Source: an uncultured Bacillota bacterium
GTDB taxonomy: Bacteria; Bacillota_I; Bacilli_A; RF39; UBA660
Assembly (NCBI GenBank): GCA_947176475.1
Contig: CAMWQX010000017.1
Location: 1-11,173 of the forward strand
Length of the DNA: 11,173 nucleotides
Reading direction: 5' to 3'
In this document: positions 1-6,187 of the stretch, piece by piece
How positions within the stretch are numbered: position 1 is the stretch's first letter
Layout of the letters: every line of letters starts with the position of its first letter
The notes under the pieces: model-generated
Databases searched by the model: none
What the model was told of the DNA's origin: nothing
Seen by the model: only the letters and a program-made list of their open reading frames with translations
Position numbers and translations under genes: made by a program

Positions 1-481
1 GTAAATATCTTTCATTTCCATACATTTTTTTCTTTTCATCAAAATATTTCGTTGGTATTCCAAAAATAACATAATCACTCAAAGTTAATTGCTTATTTAT
101 CAATTCAATTATCTCATTATCACAATAATGCTCTAAAATACCAATGCTATATATAACATCCAATTTTTTCTTTGACTCATAATCTCTTATATCTTTATTA
201 ATATAAGTAATATTCTTATTAGGAAAATACTCTAAAAAATATTTTTTACTTAAATCAATCATATCTGAATCGCTATCTAAAGCAATAACTTTATTTCCCA
301 TAGAAGCTATTTTTAAAGCAAGTATACCTGTGCCAGAGCCCAATTCCATTACTTTATTATGAATAGCATATTTATTTATAAGTTTAATAATCGTATCCTT
401 AGTTCTCAGTTTCTCTACTATATAGGATTCAATATCTTTTTCCTTTATCTCAGATTCATATAATTCTGACCACTTAGACAT
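1..481 (-). CDS. Class I SAM-dependent methyltransferase, C-terminus beyond the window
   Basis: The frame opens at an ATG (479-481) preceded by AAGGTGAT, a good match to the extended anti-Shine-Dalgarno complement, and runs off the left edge after 160 codons. Residues 44-52 read VMELGSGTG, the glycine-rich SAM-binding motif I of Rossmann methyltransferases. An acidic residue follows at the end of strand 2 (ALDSDSDM, about 67-74), and LDVIYSIGILEHYCD (about 107-121) is a typical motif IV and post-motif region. About 40 residues before motif I form a charged N-terminal helix. Fold and cofactor are well supported. The methyl acceptor cannot be told, because the substrate-binding C-terminal part is missing. 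It lies 63 bases downstream of an unknown helical protein and is probably a separate or read-through unit. No strong promoter is seen; a TATACT or a TGTTATTAA element between 510 and 540 could serve. Confidence 0.85.
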   Translation of the reverse strand, partial: MSKWSELYESEIKEKDIESYIVEKLRTKDTIIKLINKYAIHNKVMELGSGTGILALKIASMGNKVIALDSDSDMIDLSKKYFLEYFPNKNITYINKDIRDYESKKKLDVIYSIGILEHYCDNEIIELINKQLTLSDYVIFGIPTKYFDEKKKMYGNERYL

Positions 482-523
482 TACATCACCTTCCAATTTT
501 TCATTAGTTTCTTAATAACAATT

Positions 524-546
524 AAAAAAGAGAGTATAATCTCCTT
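524..546 (-). terminator. Possible weak intrinsic terminator after the helical protein gene
   Basis: On the minus strand AAGGAGA, a six-base loop TTATAC and TCTCTTT form a 7-bp stem with one G-T pair, followed by a few more T residues. It overlaps the stop codon of the upstream gene. The stem is weak, and the same bases could instead serve as a TATACT -10 element for the methyltransferase gene, so this is tentative. Confidence 0.3.
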
Positions 547-1174
547 AATTTAATTTTAATTGCTTGATATCTTCAAGAATTTCTTGATAACCATCAAGTA
601 TTTTTTCTGCTAATTCATCAGTGGGAATGAATTCATTACCACTCTTAGGCTCAGTATCTTTGGGAAATTCATTATTATTTAATTTTTGCATAAAATCATC
701 CATTACATCTTCCGCTTTACTGATGCCTTTAGATTGTTCCTTTTCAGCATAAATCTTACTAATTGCTTCATCAAATTCTAATCCTAATTCGGCATATTCC
801 AATATTAATAATTCAATATATGCTCTTTTATTTTCATCTAAATTTTGTTGACTATAAGATAATGCCACCTCAGTAACTGGTTCACTTTGTAATCTTTGTA
901 ATAATCCTCCAACATATTCATAGCAATTTAACATTTCTTCTAATTCATTTAAATCTCTATCATTAACTGCCATCATTATACTATATATAGCCATTTGCCA
1001 ATATGCCTTTGTGCCCTTTTTACAATATTTCTTATAAGCATACATCTTTTCTAAATAAATTGATGTTTTAATATCCATCTCCATAAATAAAGATAATGAC
1101 TTTTTCATCAAATCTAAAGCTTCTCTTGCTGAAACACATTTAGCATTTTTATCATGTTTTACCTTCGTTCTCAT
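545..1174 (-). CDS. Hypothetical helical protein, 209 aa
   Basis: I do not recognise this family. The ATG at 1172-1174 has a near-perfect AAGGAGGT site 7 bases upstream and a consensus extended -10 element just before that, so the start is secure. The protein looks almost entirely alpha-helical and soluble. Residues 1-20 are basic. Residues 50-80 are moderately hydrophobic (KAYWQMAIYSIMMAVNDRDL), with the feel of tetratricopeptide- or four-helix-type packing, not a membrane span. The last 70 residues are acidic and low in complexity, with a probable linker near residues 165-185 (NNNEFPKDTEPKSGNEF) before a final amphipathic helix. There is no signal peptide and no catalytic motif. It has its own promoter in the gap behind the 1213-1794 gene, so it is separately transcribed or only partly co-transcribed with the HD-protein unit. 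No function is proposed. Confidence 0.8.
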   Translation of the reverse strand: MRTKVKHDKNAKCVSAREALDLMKKSLSLFMEMDIKTSIYLEKMYAYKKYCKKGTKAYWQMAIYSIMMAVNDRDLNELEEMLNCYEYVGGLLQRLQSEPVTEVALSYSQQNLDENKRAYIELLILEYAELGLEFDEAISKIYAEKEQSKGISKAEDVMDDFMQKLNNNEFPKDTEPKSGNEFIPTDELAEKILDGYQEILEDIKQLKLN

Positions 1175-1198
1175 AGGTAACCTCCTTACGCAGTAGAT

Positions 1199-1209
1199 AT
1201 TATAACATA
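1199..1209 (-). promoter_or_regulatory. Extended -10 promoter TATGTTATAAT for the helical protein gene
   Basis: On the minus strand TATGTTATAAT contains a perfect TATAAT (1199-1204) and the TGn extension. It sits 24 bases before the ATG at 1174. At 17-base spacing the -35 is GGTACA, matching only three of six consensus bases. The predicted transcript begins about 17 bases before the start codon, leaving just room for the ribosome site. The same 11 bases recur at three other gene starts in this window. Confidence 0.75.
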
Positions 1210-1212
1210 CTA

Positions 1213-1794
1213 TTAATCATTTGTACCTAATTTTTTTTCCTTAATATCGGGAATATTTATTAATTGTAACTCTCTAAATAATAATTTAAAGGGTTGAGCT
1301 AAATCATATATTCTTGAACCCGATTGTCTAACATTAATTGATATGCTAAATTTCGATTTATATTCTTTTTGTTCATTTTCAATCTTTTTAAATCCCAAAA
1401 CAATTGCTCCTTCCACCCTACTTATTGTCAAAATATTTGGGCAACTTATTGGATAAGCATCACACATAATCGTAATTACACCATCTTTAACCGTATTCTT
1501 ATACCACATTGTACTCGTTTCTGATGCCATCCTCTCTTGCGTCACAGGATTATTAACATCCCAACCCATAACATTACCAGTAACTATTCTTTCATAAAGA
1601 CTTTCGAATAAAGGATATAATTCTTCTTCACTTTCTGGGATGACAAAATCCATCTCACTTACACGTGAATAATCTTTATATCTGACATACAAAGTATTAT
1701 CATCTCCCGATTGTTGAATAACTAATATCTTATTTTCATCAGTTATTTCGATATTATAACTATCATAATCATTTTTATTCCTTTTTACAATCAT
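1213..1794 (-). CDS. Hypothetical protein, 193 aa, partner of the HD-domain protein
   Basis: I do not recognise this family. The ATG at 1792-1794 starts two bases after the TAA of the HD-protein gene, and its GGAGGG ribosome site (1803-1808) lies inside that gene's last codons, so the two are translated from one message and probably coupled. The protein is predicted to be mostly beta-rich. The N-terminal 45 residues have short alternating strands (YNIEITDENKILVIQQSG, DNTLYVRYKD). A helix follows near residues 55-72, then strands around 105-145. The C-terminal part holds a conserved-looking FSISINVRQSGSRIYDLAQP followed by a helix (FKLLFRELQ). There is no signal peptide, transmembrane segment or recognisable catalytic set. 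The tight coupling implies a shared pathway or a complex with the HD protein; that is inference. Confidence 0.8.
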   Translation of the reverse strand: MIVKRNKNDYDSYNIEITDENKILVIQQSGDDNTLYVRYKDYSRVSEMDFVIPESEEELYPLFESLYERIVTGNVMGWDVNNPVTQERMASETSTMWYKNTVKDGVITIMCDAYPISCPNILTISRVEGAIVLGFKKIENEQKEYKSKFSISINVRQSGSRIYDLAQPFKLLFRELQLINIPDIKEKKLGTND

Positions 1795-1796
1795 TA

Positions 1797-2903
1797 TTAT
1801 TTCCCTCCAATGCGATATTTTTCTAAAGTTTTAACTGTCGATTTACTTAAACTAGCCGTTATTGGCAAATCCGTTTTTAATATTGAATCCCATAAGGGAT
1901 TTAATTCCTGATAAAAATCCCCTGAAATTCCATCTATCTCTGTAAGACACATTTGTCCCATACAAAGGGGATTTGCTTGTCTTATTTTCGGTTTTGAGAT
2001 AAAAGAAAGACCTGTATTTCCATAATCAACTCTCTCTATTCCCGTTACATCAACCCATATGTCTTTATATTTACTATCCATTATTCTATCAATTATTTCT
2101 TTTTCACTTAAATCAAATAACACTTTTTCATCAATTACACCCATATCCTCATAATATTGAAGAGCAAGACCTAATACTTCCATCATATATCTGCTTTCCT
2201 TACTTAAGAGCTTCTCACTATAGACATTAATAGCTTTAAAGAAATCTTCATAATCAGCATACGTAAAATGTTCATTTATATATAATTCTCCTGTAAAATT
2301 TTGAAATCTAGGATTCCAAATATCTACACACATACCATTTAAATTTTCGGCATAACATAGCATATTATATAAATCTTCTATCTCTTCAAAAGTATGAGTT
2401 TGTGCCCAGAAAAGACAAGTAGCTAAAATTCCTCCCTCGGCTCTATCTAAACACAAACAAGGAATTTCTTTATCAATTAAAGGATATCTCTTAGCATCAA
2501 CTATATCATCTAAATTGATTCTATCTTCAAATAAATACTCCATAAACTCTTCATCTTTAGAAATAATCGTTTTAATATCCAATTCATCTTTATCCTGCTT
2601 TAAAGCATCTCCCTTTTTAAAGGAATTAACATGTGCAAAAGAAAGTACTCCAACATCATGAACATACCCAGCTAATATTGCTTCTATTTCATCTATTAAT
2701 TTTGATGCTGTATAAGCCACGTTTTCACAATGATTAAATCTCGAATAGAATTCAGCGGGAACTAATTCTCTTAATTTTATATAATCCATTCCACAAAATT
2801 GACCCTTACCTTTAAGACGCTTCATCGTCTTGGTATTAGCATATTTATCTAAATTGACAGTTGCATTATCACGCATCATTTTATTATACTTTTCTACTAA
2901 CAT
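1797..2903 (-). CDS. HD-domain phosphohydrolase-like protein, dGTPase/SAMHD1-like motif
   Basis: This 368-aa protein carries the elements of an HD metal-dependent phosphohydrolase. Numbered from the ATG at 2901-2903, they are a first His at 58 in SRFNHCENVAYTA, the His-Asp pair at 82-83 in GYVHDVGVLSFAH with a further His at 91, and an Asp at about 153 in CLDRAEGG. The HDhGxxxFxH pattern and the preceding RFxH resemble the dNTP triphosphohydrolase (dGTPase, YwfO, SAMHD1) branch, whose members cleave dNTPs to deoxynucleoside and triphosphate. The canonical proline of HDIGHxPFxH is absent, so the substrate is uncertain. The C-terminal 200 residues match nothing I know. An in-frame GTG two codons upstream overlaps the AAGGAG ribosome site (2909-2914), so the ATG is preferred. 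It has its own promoter and is the first gene of a two-gene unit with 1213-1794. Confidence 0.75.
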   Translation of the reverse strand: MLVEKYNKMMRDNATVNLDKYANTKTMKRLKGKGQFCGMDYIKLRELVPAEFYSRFNHCENVAYTASKLIDEIEAILAGYVHDVGVLSFAHVNSFKKGDALKQDKDELDIKTIISKDEEFMEYLFEDRINLDDIVDAKRYPLIDKEIPCLCLDRAEGGILATCLFWAQTHTFEEIEDLYNMLCYAENLNGMCVDIWNPRFQNFTGELYINEHFTYADYEDFFKAINVYSEKLLSKESRYMMEVLGLALQYYEDMGVIDEKVLFDLSEKEIIDRIMDSKYKDIWVDVTGIERVDYGNTGLSFISKPKIRQANPLCMGQMCLTEIDGISGDFYQELNPLWDSILKTDLPITASLSKSTVKTLEKYRIGGK

Positions 2904-2908
2904 AAGCA

Positions 2909-2914
2909 CTCCTT
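2909..2914 (-). promoter_or_regulatory. Ribosome site fixing the HD-protein start at 2903
   Basis: AAGGAG on the minus strand lies five bases before the ATG at 2901-2903. The alternative in-frame GTG (2907-2909) overlaps this site and so cannot use it. Confidence 0.7.
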
Positions 2915-2928
2915 AAAAATTAATATAT

Positions 2929-2937
2929 ATTTTATCA
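2929..2937 (-). promoter_or_regulatory. Extended -10 promoter for the HD-protein two-gene unit
   Basis: TGATAAAAT on the minus strand gives a TG extension one base before TAAAAT (five of six consensus bases), 25 bases before the ATG at 2903. No clear -35 is visible. It sits directly downstream of the T-run of the preceding HAD-operon terminator, so the units are separated by only a few bases. Confidence 0.55.
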
Positions 2938-2938
2938 C

Positions 2939-2963
2939 AAAAAAAGATATGATTACATATCTT
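2939..2963 (-). terminator. Intrinsic terminator of the three-gene HAD operon
   Basis: On the minus strand AAGATATG, a four-base loop TAAT and CATATCTT form a perfect 8-bp stem followed directly by further T residues (seven T in all). The loop contains the TAA stop codon of the 2953-3951 gene, so the hairpin is built from the last codons of the gene. Stem, loop and T-tract are all textbook, although the stem has only two G-C pairs. Confidence 0.8.
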
Positions 2964-3951
2964 CTTTTCTTAACATTAAAATTTTTGCTTCTTCCACAGA
3001 TAAAGTAAAAGCCTCTTTTTCTGCTAAAACAGTTAATATTTCTTCAATAACACCCTCATAATAATTTCCAAAGGGTTCTTTACTACTTTCCATAATCAAG
3101 TAACTATAAGTTAGTTCAAAATCATCGTCATCAGTTTTATCACTCTTTAAATACCTAAGCAAACTATTAAATTTACGTTCTCTTATCAATGAATGAATTT
3201 CAAATGATGATAGATGTGTTACCATATCCATTTGCTTATCGATTATATCAAATCGCGTCATACCTTCAACATCTTTAATGTATTCATCCATTAATTCCAC
3301 AACGCCATCAAAATTATCTGTTGAAGTACATCTATACATAAAATTATTATATTTGGGTGGTGAAACATGTCCCGGTTTCAAAGCCACCATAGCCTCTTCA
3401 AATTGATATGATTTGTATACATTGTCAGCAATTCCATCATCAATTAACGCAAACCAACCAACATTTAAATTTTCATTATCTATATAAGATTTTTGAAATG
3501 TCTCAATTTTATTCAAATTAAAAGGAATACCCATTGGAAAATTTGAATCCGTAACATAATCATACATTCCCCCATAATAAAATGATCTTGATAAAACTAT
3601 CCCATCCGTTGCAAAGGCATTCAATTCATCCATTACACGTTTAATTGGTTCATATCCATGAGCATGTGTTGAAATACAAATATAGGCTTTTTCCTCCCCA
3701 AATTGTACTCTCAACGCATCAACTTGTTTCATAAATAACTCAGCTGTTTTACTGTCAATACGATTACTTGTTCCATCTAAATCAAGCATTATCGCAATAG
3801 ATTTAGGTATAATAAACGGCTTAGAGTTTACTACTCTCATAGGATTAAAGACATTTACATTATTTAAATATGCCTTTAAAGCTTTACGTTCTCTATTTTC
3901 ATAGAATCTCTTTTTACGAAACTCCGAAGTCCAACTATCTTTCTTTTTCAT
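2953..3951 (-). CDS. HAD-superfamily hydrolase-like protein with N- and C-terminal extensions
   Basis: The 332-aa product has the full set of HAD motifs: motif I IMLDLDGTS with nucleophile D57 and acid/base D59, motif II ICISTHAHG with S94/T95, a candidate motif III lysine at K148, and motif IV LIDDGIADN with D171 and D172. It is therefore expected to be an active Mg2+-dependent phosphatase or phosphotransferase, in contrast to its operon neighbours. The first 50 residues are strongly basic (KKK, RKKR, RERK), which could bind nucleic acid or a protein partner. About 100 residues after the HAD core are helical with an acidic DDDD patch near 276, and are not part of the usual fold. The ATG at 3949-3951 has an AGGAGG site (3959-3964) at good spacing. 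It is the last gene of the operon, 30 bases after the previous HAD gene. Its substrate is unknown. Confidence 0.8.
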   Translation of the reverse strand: MKKKDSWTSEFRKKRFYENRERKALKAYLNNVNVFNPMRVVNSKPFIIPKSIAIMLDLDGTSNRIDSKTAELFMKQVDALRVQFGEEKAYICISTHAHGYEPIKRVMDELNAFATDGIVLSRSFYYGGMYDYVTDSNFPMGIPFNLNKIETFQKSYIDNENLNVGWFALIDDGIADNVYKSYQFEEAMVALKPGHVSPPKYNNFMYRCTSTDNFDGVVELMDEYIKDVEGMTRFDIIDKQMDMVTHLSSFEIHSLIRERKFNSLLRYLKSDKTDDDDFELTYSYLIMESSKEPFGNYYEGVIEEILTVLAEKEAFTLSVEEAKILMLRKEDM

Positions 3952-3969
3952 TTATAAACCTCCTGTTAC

Positions 3970-3994
3970 TTTTCATCACTATTAAGGATGAAAA
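3970..3994 (-). other. Stem-loop in the HAD operon between its second and third genes
   Basis: TTTTCATC and GATGAAAA are perfect 8-base inverted repeats around a nine-base loop. The hairpin includes the TAA stop of the 3982-4614 gene and ends five bases before the AGGAGG site of the next gene. No T-run follows on the minus strand, so it is not a classical terminator. It could adjust expression of the last HAD gene or mark an RNA processing site, or it may be incidental in A+T-rich DNA. Confidence 0.4.
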
Positions 3995-4614
3995 ATTTTC
4001 TTTGTTGCATTTTCATAATCGGGAATTAGTATCTTTCCTACTTCCTTCCACCCTTCTCGCCAATCATAACCAGCACGTCGTGCTCCCATAACCTTAAGTT
4101 CCTCATCTGTAACTTCTTTGTTATGATAAGAGGGAAATAATATCTTTACGCTTACATCATTATTCATTTTGTCCAACCTATCATCAACTTGTCCATAGGC
4201 ATTAAATAAGCTCTTATCACTCGTAAATATATAATTCCTTGCATCAATAAAAGGAAGAATTGTTTGTAGTGCTTTAAACTTATCTACAAAATTTCTTGCT
4301 GATCCCTCAATATCAAAAGGATTTATACTATCCGTACAAAGATATACTTCATAATACTCACATAAAAGTTTAAGCATTTCTACTGAGTAAGGAATCATTT
4401 TGGGTTTTTCAAACATATTTCTTTCTCTTACAAATTTATTAAACTCTGCAAACCTATCCTCTGGTATAGCTACACTATCAATATAATAATCCTTAAAATC
4501 ATCTATAACAAAATTAGTATGTAAAAAATCATTTACCGCTTGCAAAAAACCACCAAAGAAAATTACTTCTTCGACATCGATTAATAGGCTCTTCTTCTTT
4601 TCCTTCTTGTCCAT
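3982..4614 (-). CDS. 5'(3')-deoxyribonucleotidase-like HAD protein (NT5C type), altered motif I
   Basis: The 210-aa product has the size and layout of the small 5'(3')-deoxyribonucleotidase (NT5C/mdN-like) branch of HAD phosphatases, which dephosphorylate pyrimidine dNMPs. LLIDVEEVIFFGGF gives the nucleophile D13 in motif I, YLCTDSINP motif II (T94), IFTSDKSLF the motif III lysine K134, and QVDDRLDKM motif IV with D144 and D145. The second acidic residue of motif I, normally Asp as general acid/base, is Glu (E15), and the usual DGV/DGT turn is EEV, so activity may be altered or lost. The C-terminal ILFPSYHNK and a later YDWREGWKEVGKIL fit this family's pattern. The ATG at 4612-4614 follows an AGGAG site lying on the previous gene's stop codon, 12 bases away, so the two are translated from one message. 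The family call is moderate. Confidence 0.7.
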   Translation of the reverse strand: MDKKEKKKSLLIDVEEVIFFGGFLQAVNDFLHTNFVIDDFKDYYIDSVAIPEDRFAEFNKFVRERNMFEKPKMIPYSVEMLKLLCEYYEVYLCTDSINPFDIEGSARNFVDKFKALQTILPFIDARNYIFTSDKSLFNAYGQVDDRLDKMNNDVSVKILFPSYHNKEVTDEELKVMGARRAGYDWREGWKEVGKILIPDYENATKKIFHP

Positions 4615-4626
4615 ATTCTATTTCTC

Positions 4627-5472
4627 CTAACCAATCTCATTGAGAACTTTTGCCAAAGTCTTAGTCGATTCTGGACACATTTCTCCTCTTACAACTTCGC
4701 TTTGTTTAGGATACTCTCTTAATAAAACATCATCTGTTAACTCACTTAATATCATTAGACAATCATCAACATTTATATCTTCATGATCCAATAATTTGTT
4801 TAAAGCTACCAACTTATTAACATCTCTTTGGTAAAAACAAGGTTTTCCATTCAATCTATAACCCTTAATATTCGGCATATTTTCTTCCATCTTACTTATT
4901 ATTGCCATATCTTGAGCCTCATCTCTCTCGCTACATTGCATGCCATAAACACGATTATTTGGACTACTAACGCCATTTTCCGGATTAAAAAACTTATATA
5001 TATCTTCTCCCGGTTTAAAACATCTATCACCAAATCTATCCTTAATTCGATTCTCTAGTGAAGCATATCCAGAAGTCTCAAAAATATCAACCATTTTATC
5101 TAGATCACTTTTTTTGATAAATTCACCCAATCTTATTAATTCGTCCTCATTATCAAAAGTACATATTCCATTTCCAAATATCGTATAATCTGGCTGTACC
5201 TTTATCGAATATAAAATTTTCTCACCTGGACGAAAAGCAACCACATCAACACCATTGCCTTTAATATTACAAGAGTCTCTATATTGATATCTTACATTTC
5301 CATCTTCATCAACTCTCGCACCAATTATTCGCATACAATACTCTGGTCGATTTGACAAAATAATTGTTTTTAATCCATAATGTTGAAGTTGATGTAATTT
5401 TTTTATCCCTGCTTCTGTATCTTGAACATTATTACCAAGCAATGACATATCACTTAAAACTATCGTATTCAT
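4627..5472 (-). CDS. Cof-type HAD-IIB protein with degenerate active site
   Basis: The 281-aa product (from the ATG at 5470-5472) follows the Cof/YidA-type HAD-IIB plan. Motif I is at the N-terminus (IVLSDMSLLGNN, D8), motif II is IILSNRPEY (S40), the family hallmark appears as YTIFGNGICTFD (98-107, normally NGA-x-I), motif III is VNKLVALNKLL (K220), and motif IV is ILSELTDDVLL (241-251). Two sites differ from active members. The second Asp of DxD is Ser (S10), and the G-D of GDxxND is S-E. The nucleophile is kept, so it may be a weak or altered phosphatase, or a ligand sensor. A longer frame begins at an ATG at 5494-5496, but that codon lies between the -10 box and the predicted transcript start and has no ribosome site. 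It is the first gene of the HAD operon. Confidence 0.75.
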   Translation of the reverse strand: MNTIVLSDMSLLGNNVQDTEAGIKKLHQLQHYGLKTIILSNRPEYCMRIIGARVDEDGNVRYQYRDSCNIKGNGVDVVAFRPGEKILYSIKVQPDYTIFGNGICTFDNEDELIRLGEFIKKSDLDKMVDIFETSGYASLENRIKDRFGDRCFKPGEDIYKFFNPENGVSSPNNRVYGMQCSERDEAQDMAIISKMEENMPNIKGYRLNGKPCFYQRDVNKLVALNKLLDHEDINVDDCLMILSELTDDVLLREYPKQSEVVRGEMCPESTKTLAKVLNEIG

Positions 5473-5480
5473 GAAATATT

Positions 5481-5486
5481 CCTCCC
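5481..5486 (-). promoter_or_regulatory. Ribosome site fixing the Cof-type HAD start at 5472
   Basis: GGGAGG on the minus strand lies eight bases before the ATG at 5470-5472. The in-frame ATG at 5494-5496 has no such site and lies only four bases beyond the -10 box. Confidence 0.8.
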
Positions 5487-5498
5487 ATTTAATCATTT

Positions 5499-5526
5499 AT
5501 TATAACATATTTATTCAATTAGACAA
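5499..5526 (-). promoter_or_regulatory. Promoter of the three-gene HAD operon
   Basis: On the minus strand TTGTCT (5521-5526, four of six -35 bases), a 16-base spacer and TATAAT (5499-5504) with TG extension form a good housekeeping promoter. The -10 part is the repeated TATGTTATAAT. The -35 begins four bases after the stop codon of the upstream HD gene. The predicted start lies about 20 bases before the ATG at 5472. Confidence 0.8.
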
Positions 5527-5530
5527 CGAA

Positions 5531-6109
5531 TTATATTTCACGAGCATGTTCTAATACATCTTTAAACATTAAATACGTTGGTTCTAATTCCTCACGCACT
5601 TCTTCCATGGATAAAATCTTATACTTTTCATCCATTTTAGCTTCTAGCTTACTCCATTCAGAATCTAAATCATTATGTCTTCTTGCCAAAATGGAAGCAT
5701 ATGCCATAATTCCTCTAGGTGATAAAAATTTATAGCAATCTGCATTGGCACATATCTCGGATTCCATACTTGAATATTTTAAAGCACCATGATGCTCAGC
5801 TACACAATTAAGAATATTCTCTCTATCCTCATCACTTAAATCAACTACTTTATCTAAGTATTCCTTTGTAACAGTTAAAGATCTTCCAATATGTTCCTTA
5901 GGAACACCCTCTTTTGAAGCCTCTGGTAGTTTTGAATCCATAAAGTTCATTGCTATTCTTACCACTGTTTCATTGGCATTATACTTCCTAGCTAAACTAA
6001 CAGCATGTTCTAAAGCTAGATCATCTAATACTCCTATCTCCGATTTATTTTTCTTAAGTTCACTCTCGTTATAATCATAAGAAATCTGAACCAATTCTTC
6101 TAATGTCAT
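5531..6109 (-). CDS. HD-superfamily protein with degenerate metal site
   Basis: The 192-aa product resembles small HD hydrolases. From the ATG at 6107-6109 there is a first His at 35 (LEHAVSLARKY), then RIAMNFMDSK where the HD pair should be (M57-D58), His73 (HIGRSLTV), H106-H107 (CVAEHHGALKYSS) and EICANADCYKFLS with D124, in the order seen in YedJ-like HD proteins. The His of the HD dyad is Met, so a two-metal site is unlikely in the usual form. It may use the other histidines or be non-catalytic. A longer frame begins at a TTG (6149-6151), but it lies upstream of the -10 box. The ATG has AAGGAG seven bases before it. No terminator is seen after it, so some read-through into the HAD operon is possible. 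It is divergent from the ATP-grasp gene. Confidence 0.7.
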   Translation of the reverse strand: MTLEELVQISYDYNESELKKNKSEIGVLDDLALEHAVSLARKYNANETVVRIAMNFMDSKLPEASKEGVPKEHIGRSLTVTKEYLDKVVDLSDEDRENILNCVAEHHGALKYSSMESEICANADCYKFLSPRGIMAYASILARRHNDLDSEWSKLEAKMDEKYKILSMEEVREELEPTYLMFKDVLEHAREI

Positions 6110-6116
6110 ATTAACA

Positions 6117-6122
6117 CTCCTT
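6117..6122 (-). promoter_or_regulatory. Ribosome site fixing the HD-fold gene start at 6109
   Basis: AAGGAG on the minus strand lies seven bases before the ATG at 6107-6109. The alternative TTG at 6149-6151 lies upstream of the predicted promoter and so cannot be on its transcript. Confidence 0.75.
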
Positions 6123-6131
6123 GTCTTTTTA

Positions 6132-6140
6132 ATTATATCA
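6132..6140 (-). promoter_or_regulatory. Extended -10 promoter for the HD-fold gene
   Basis: TGATATAAT on the minus strand gives a perfect TATAAT with TG extension, 22 bases before the ATG at 6109. At 17-base spacing the -35 would be TAGTAT (6155-6160), which is weak. It is divergent from the promoter at 6177-6187, and their -35 zones touch or overlap around 6155-6166, so the two promoters may interfere or share a regulator. Confidence 0.7.
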
Positions 6141-6176
6141 TTTAAGAACAAGATATACTATGTACAAATTGAAATA

Positions 6177-6187
6177 TATGTTATAAT
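6177..6187 (+). promoter_or_regulatory. Extended -10 promoter TATGTTATAAT for the ATP-grasp/hydrolase pair
   Basis: TATGTTATAAT with perfect TATAAT at 6182-6187 lies 28 bases before the ATG at 6216. AGAGGT (6205-6210) provides the ribosome site. No convincing -35 is seen; TGTACA at 6161-6166 has only 15-base spacing. This is the plus-strand copy of an element seen three times on the minus strand. Confidence 0.75.

Noticed and set aside
3970..3994. Terminator between the second and third HAD genes
   Set aside because: The stem is followed by GTAACAGG instead of a T-run on the coding strand.
3870..4091. 73-codon plus-strand reading frame
   Set aside because: It lies antisense across the ends of two well-supported HAD genes, has no ribosome site and its product has no domain-like character.
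4828..5058. 76-codon plus-strand reading frame
   Set aside because: It is antisense inside the Cof-type HAD gene, with hydrophobic low-complexity translation and no ribosome site.
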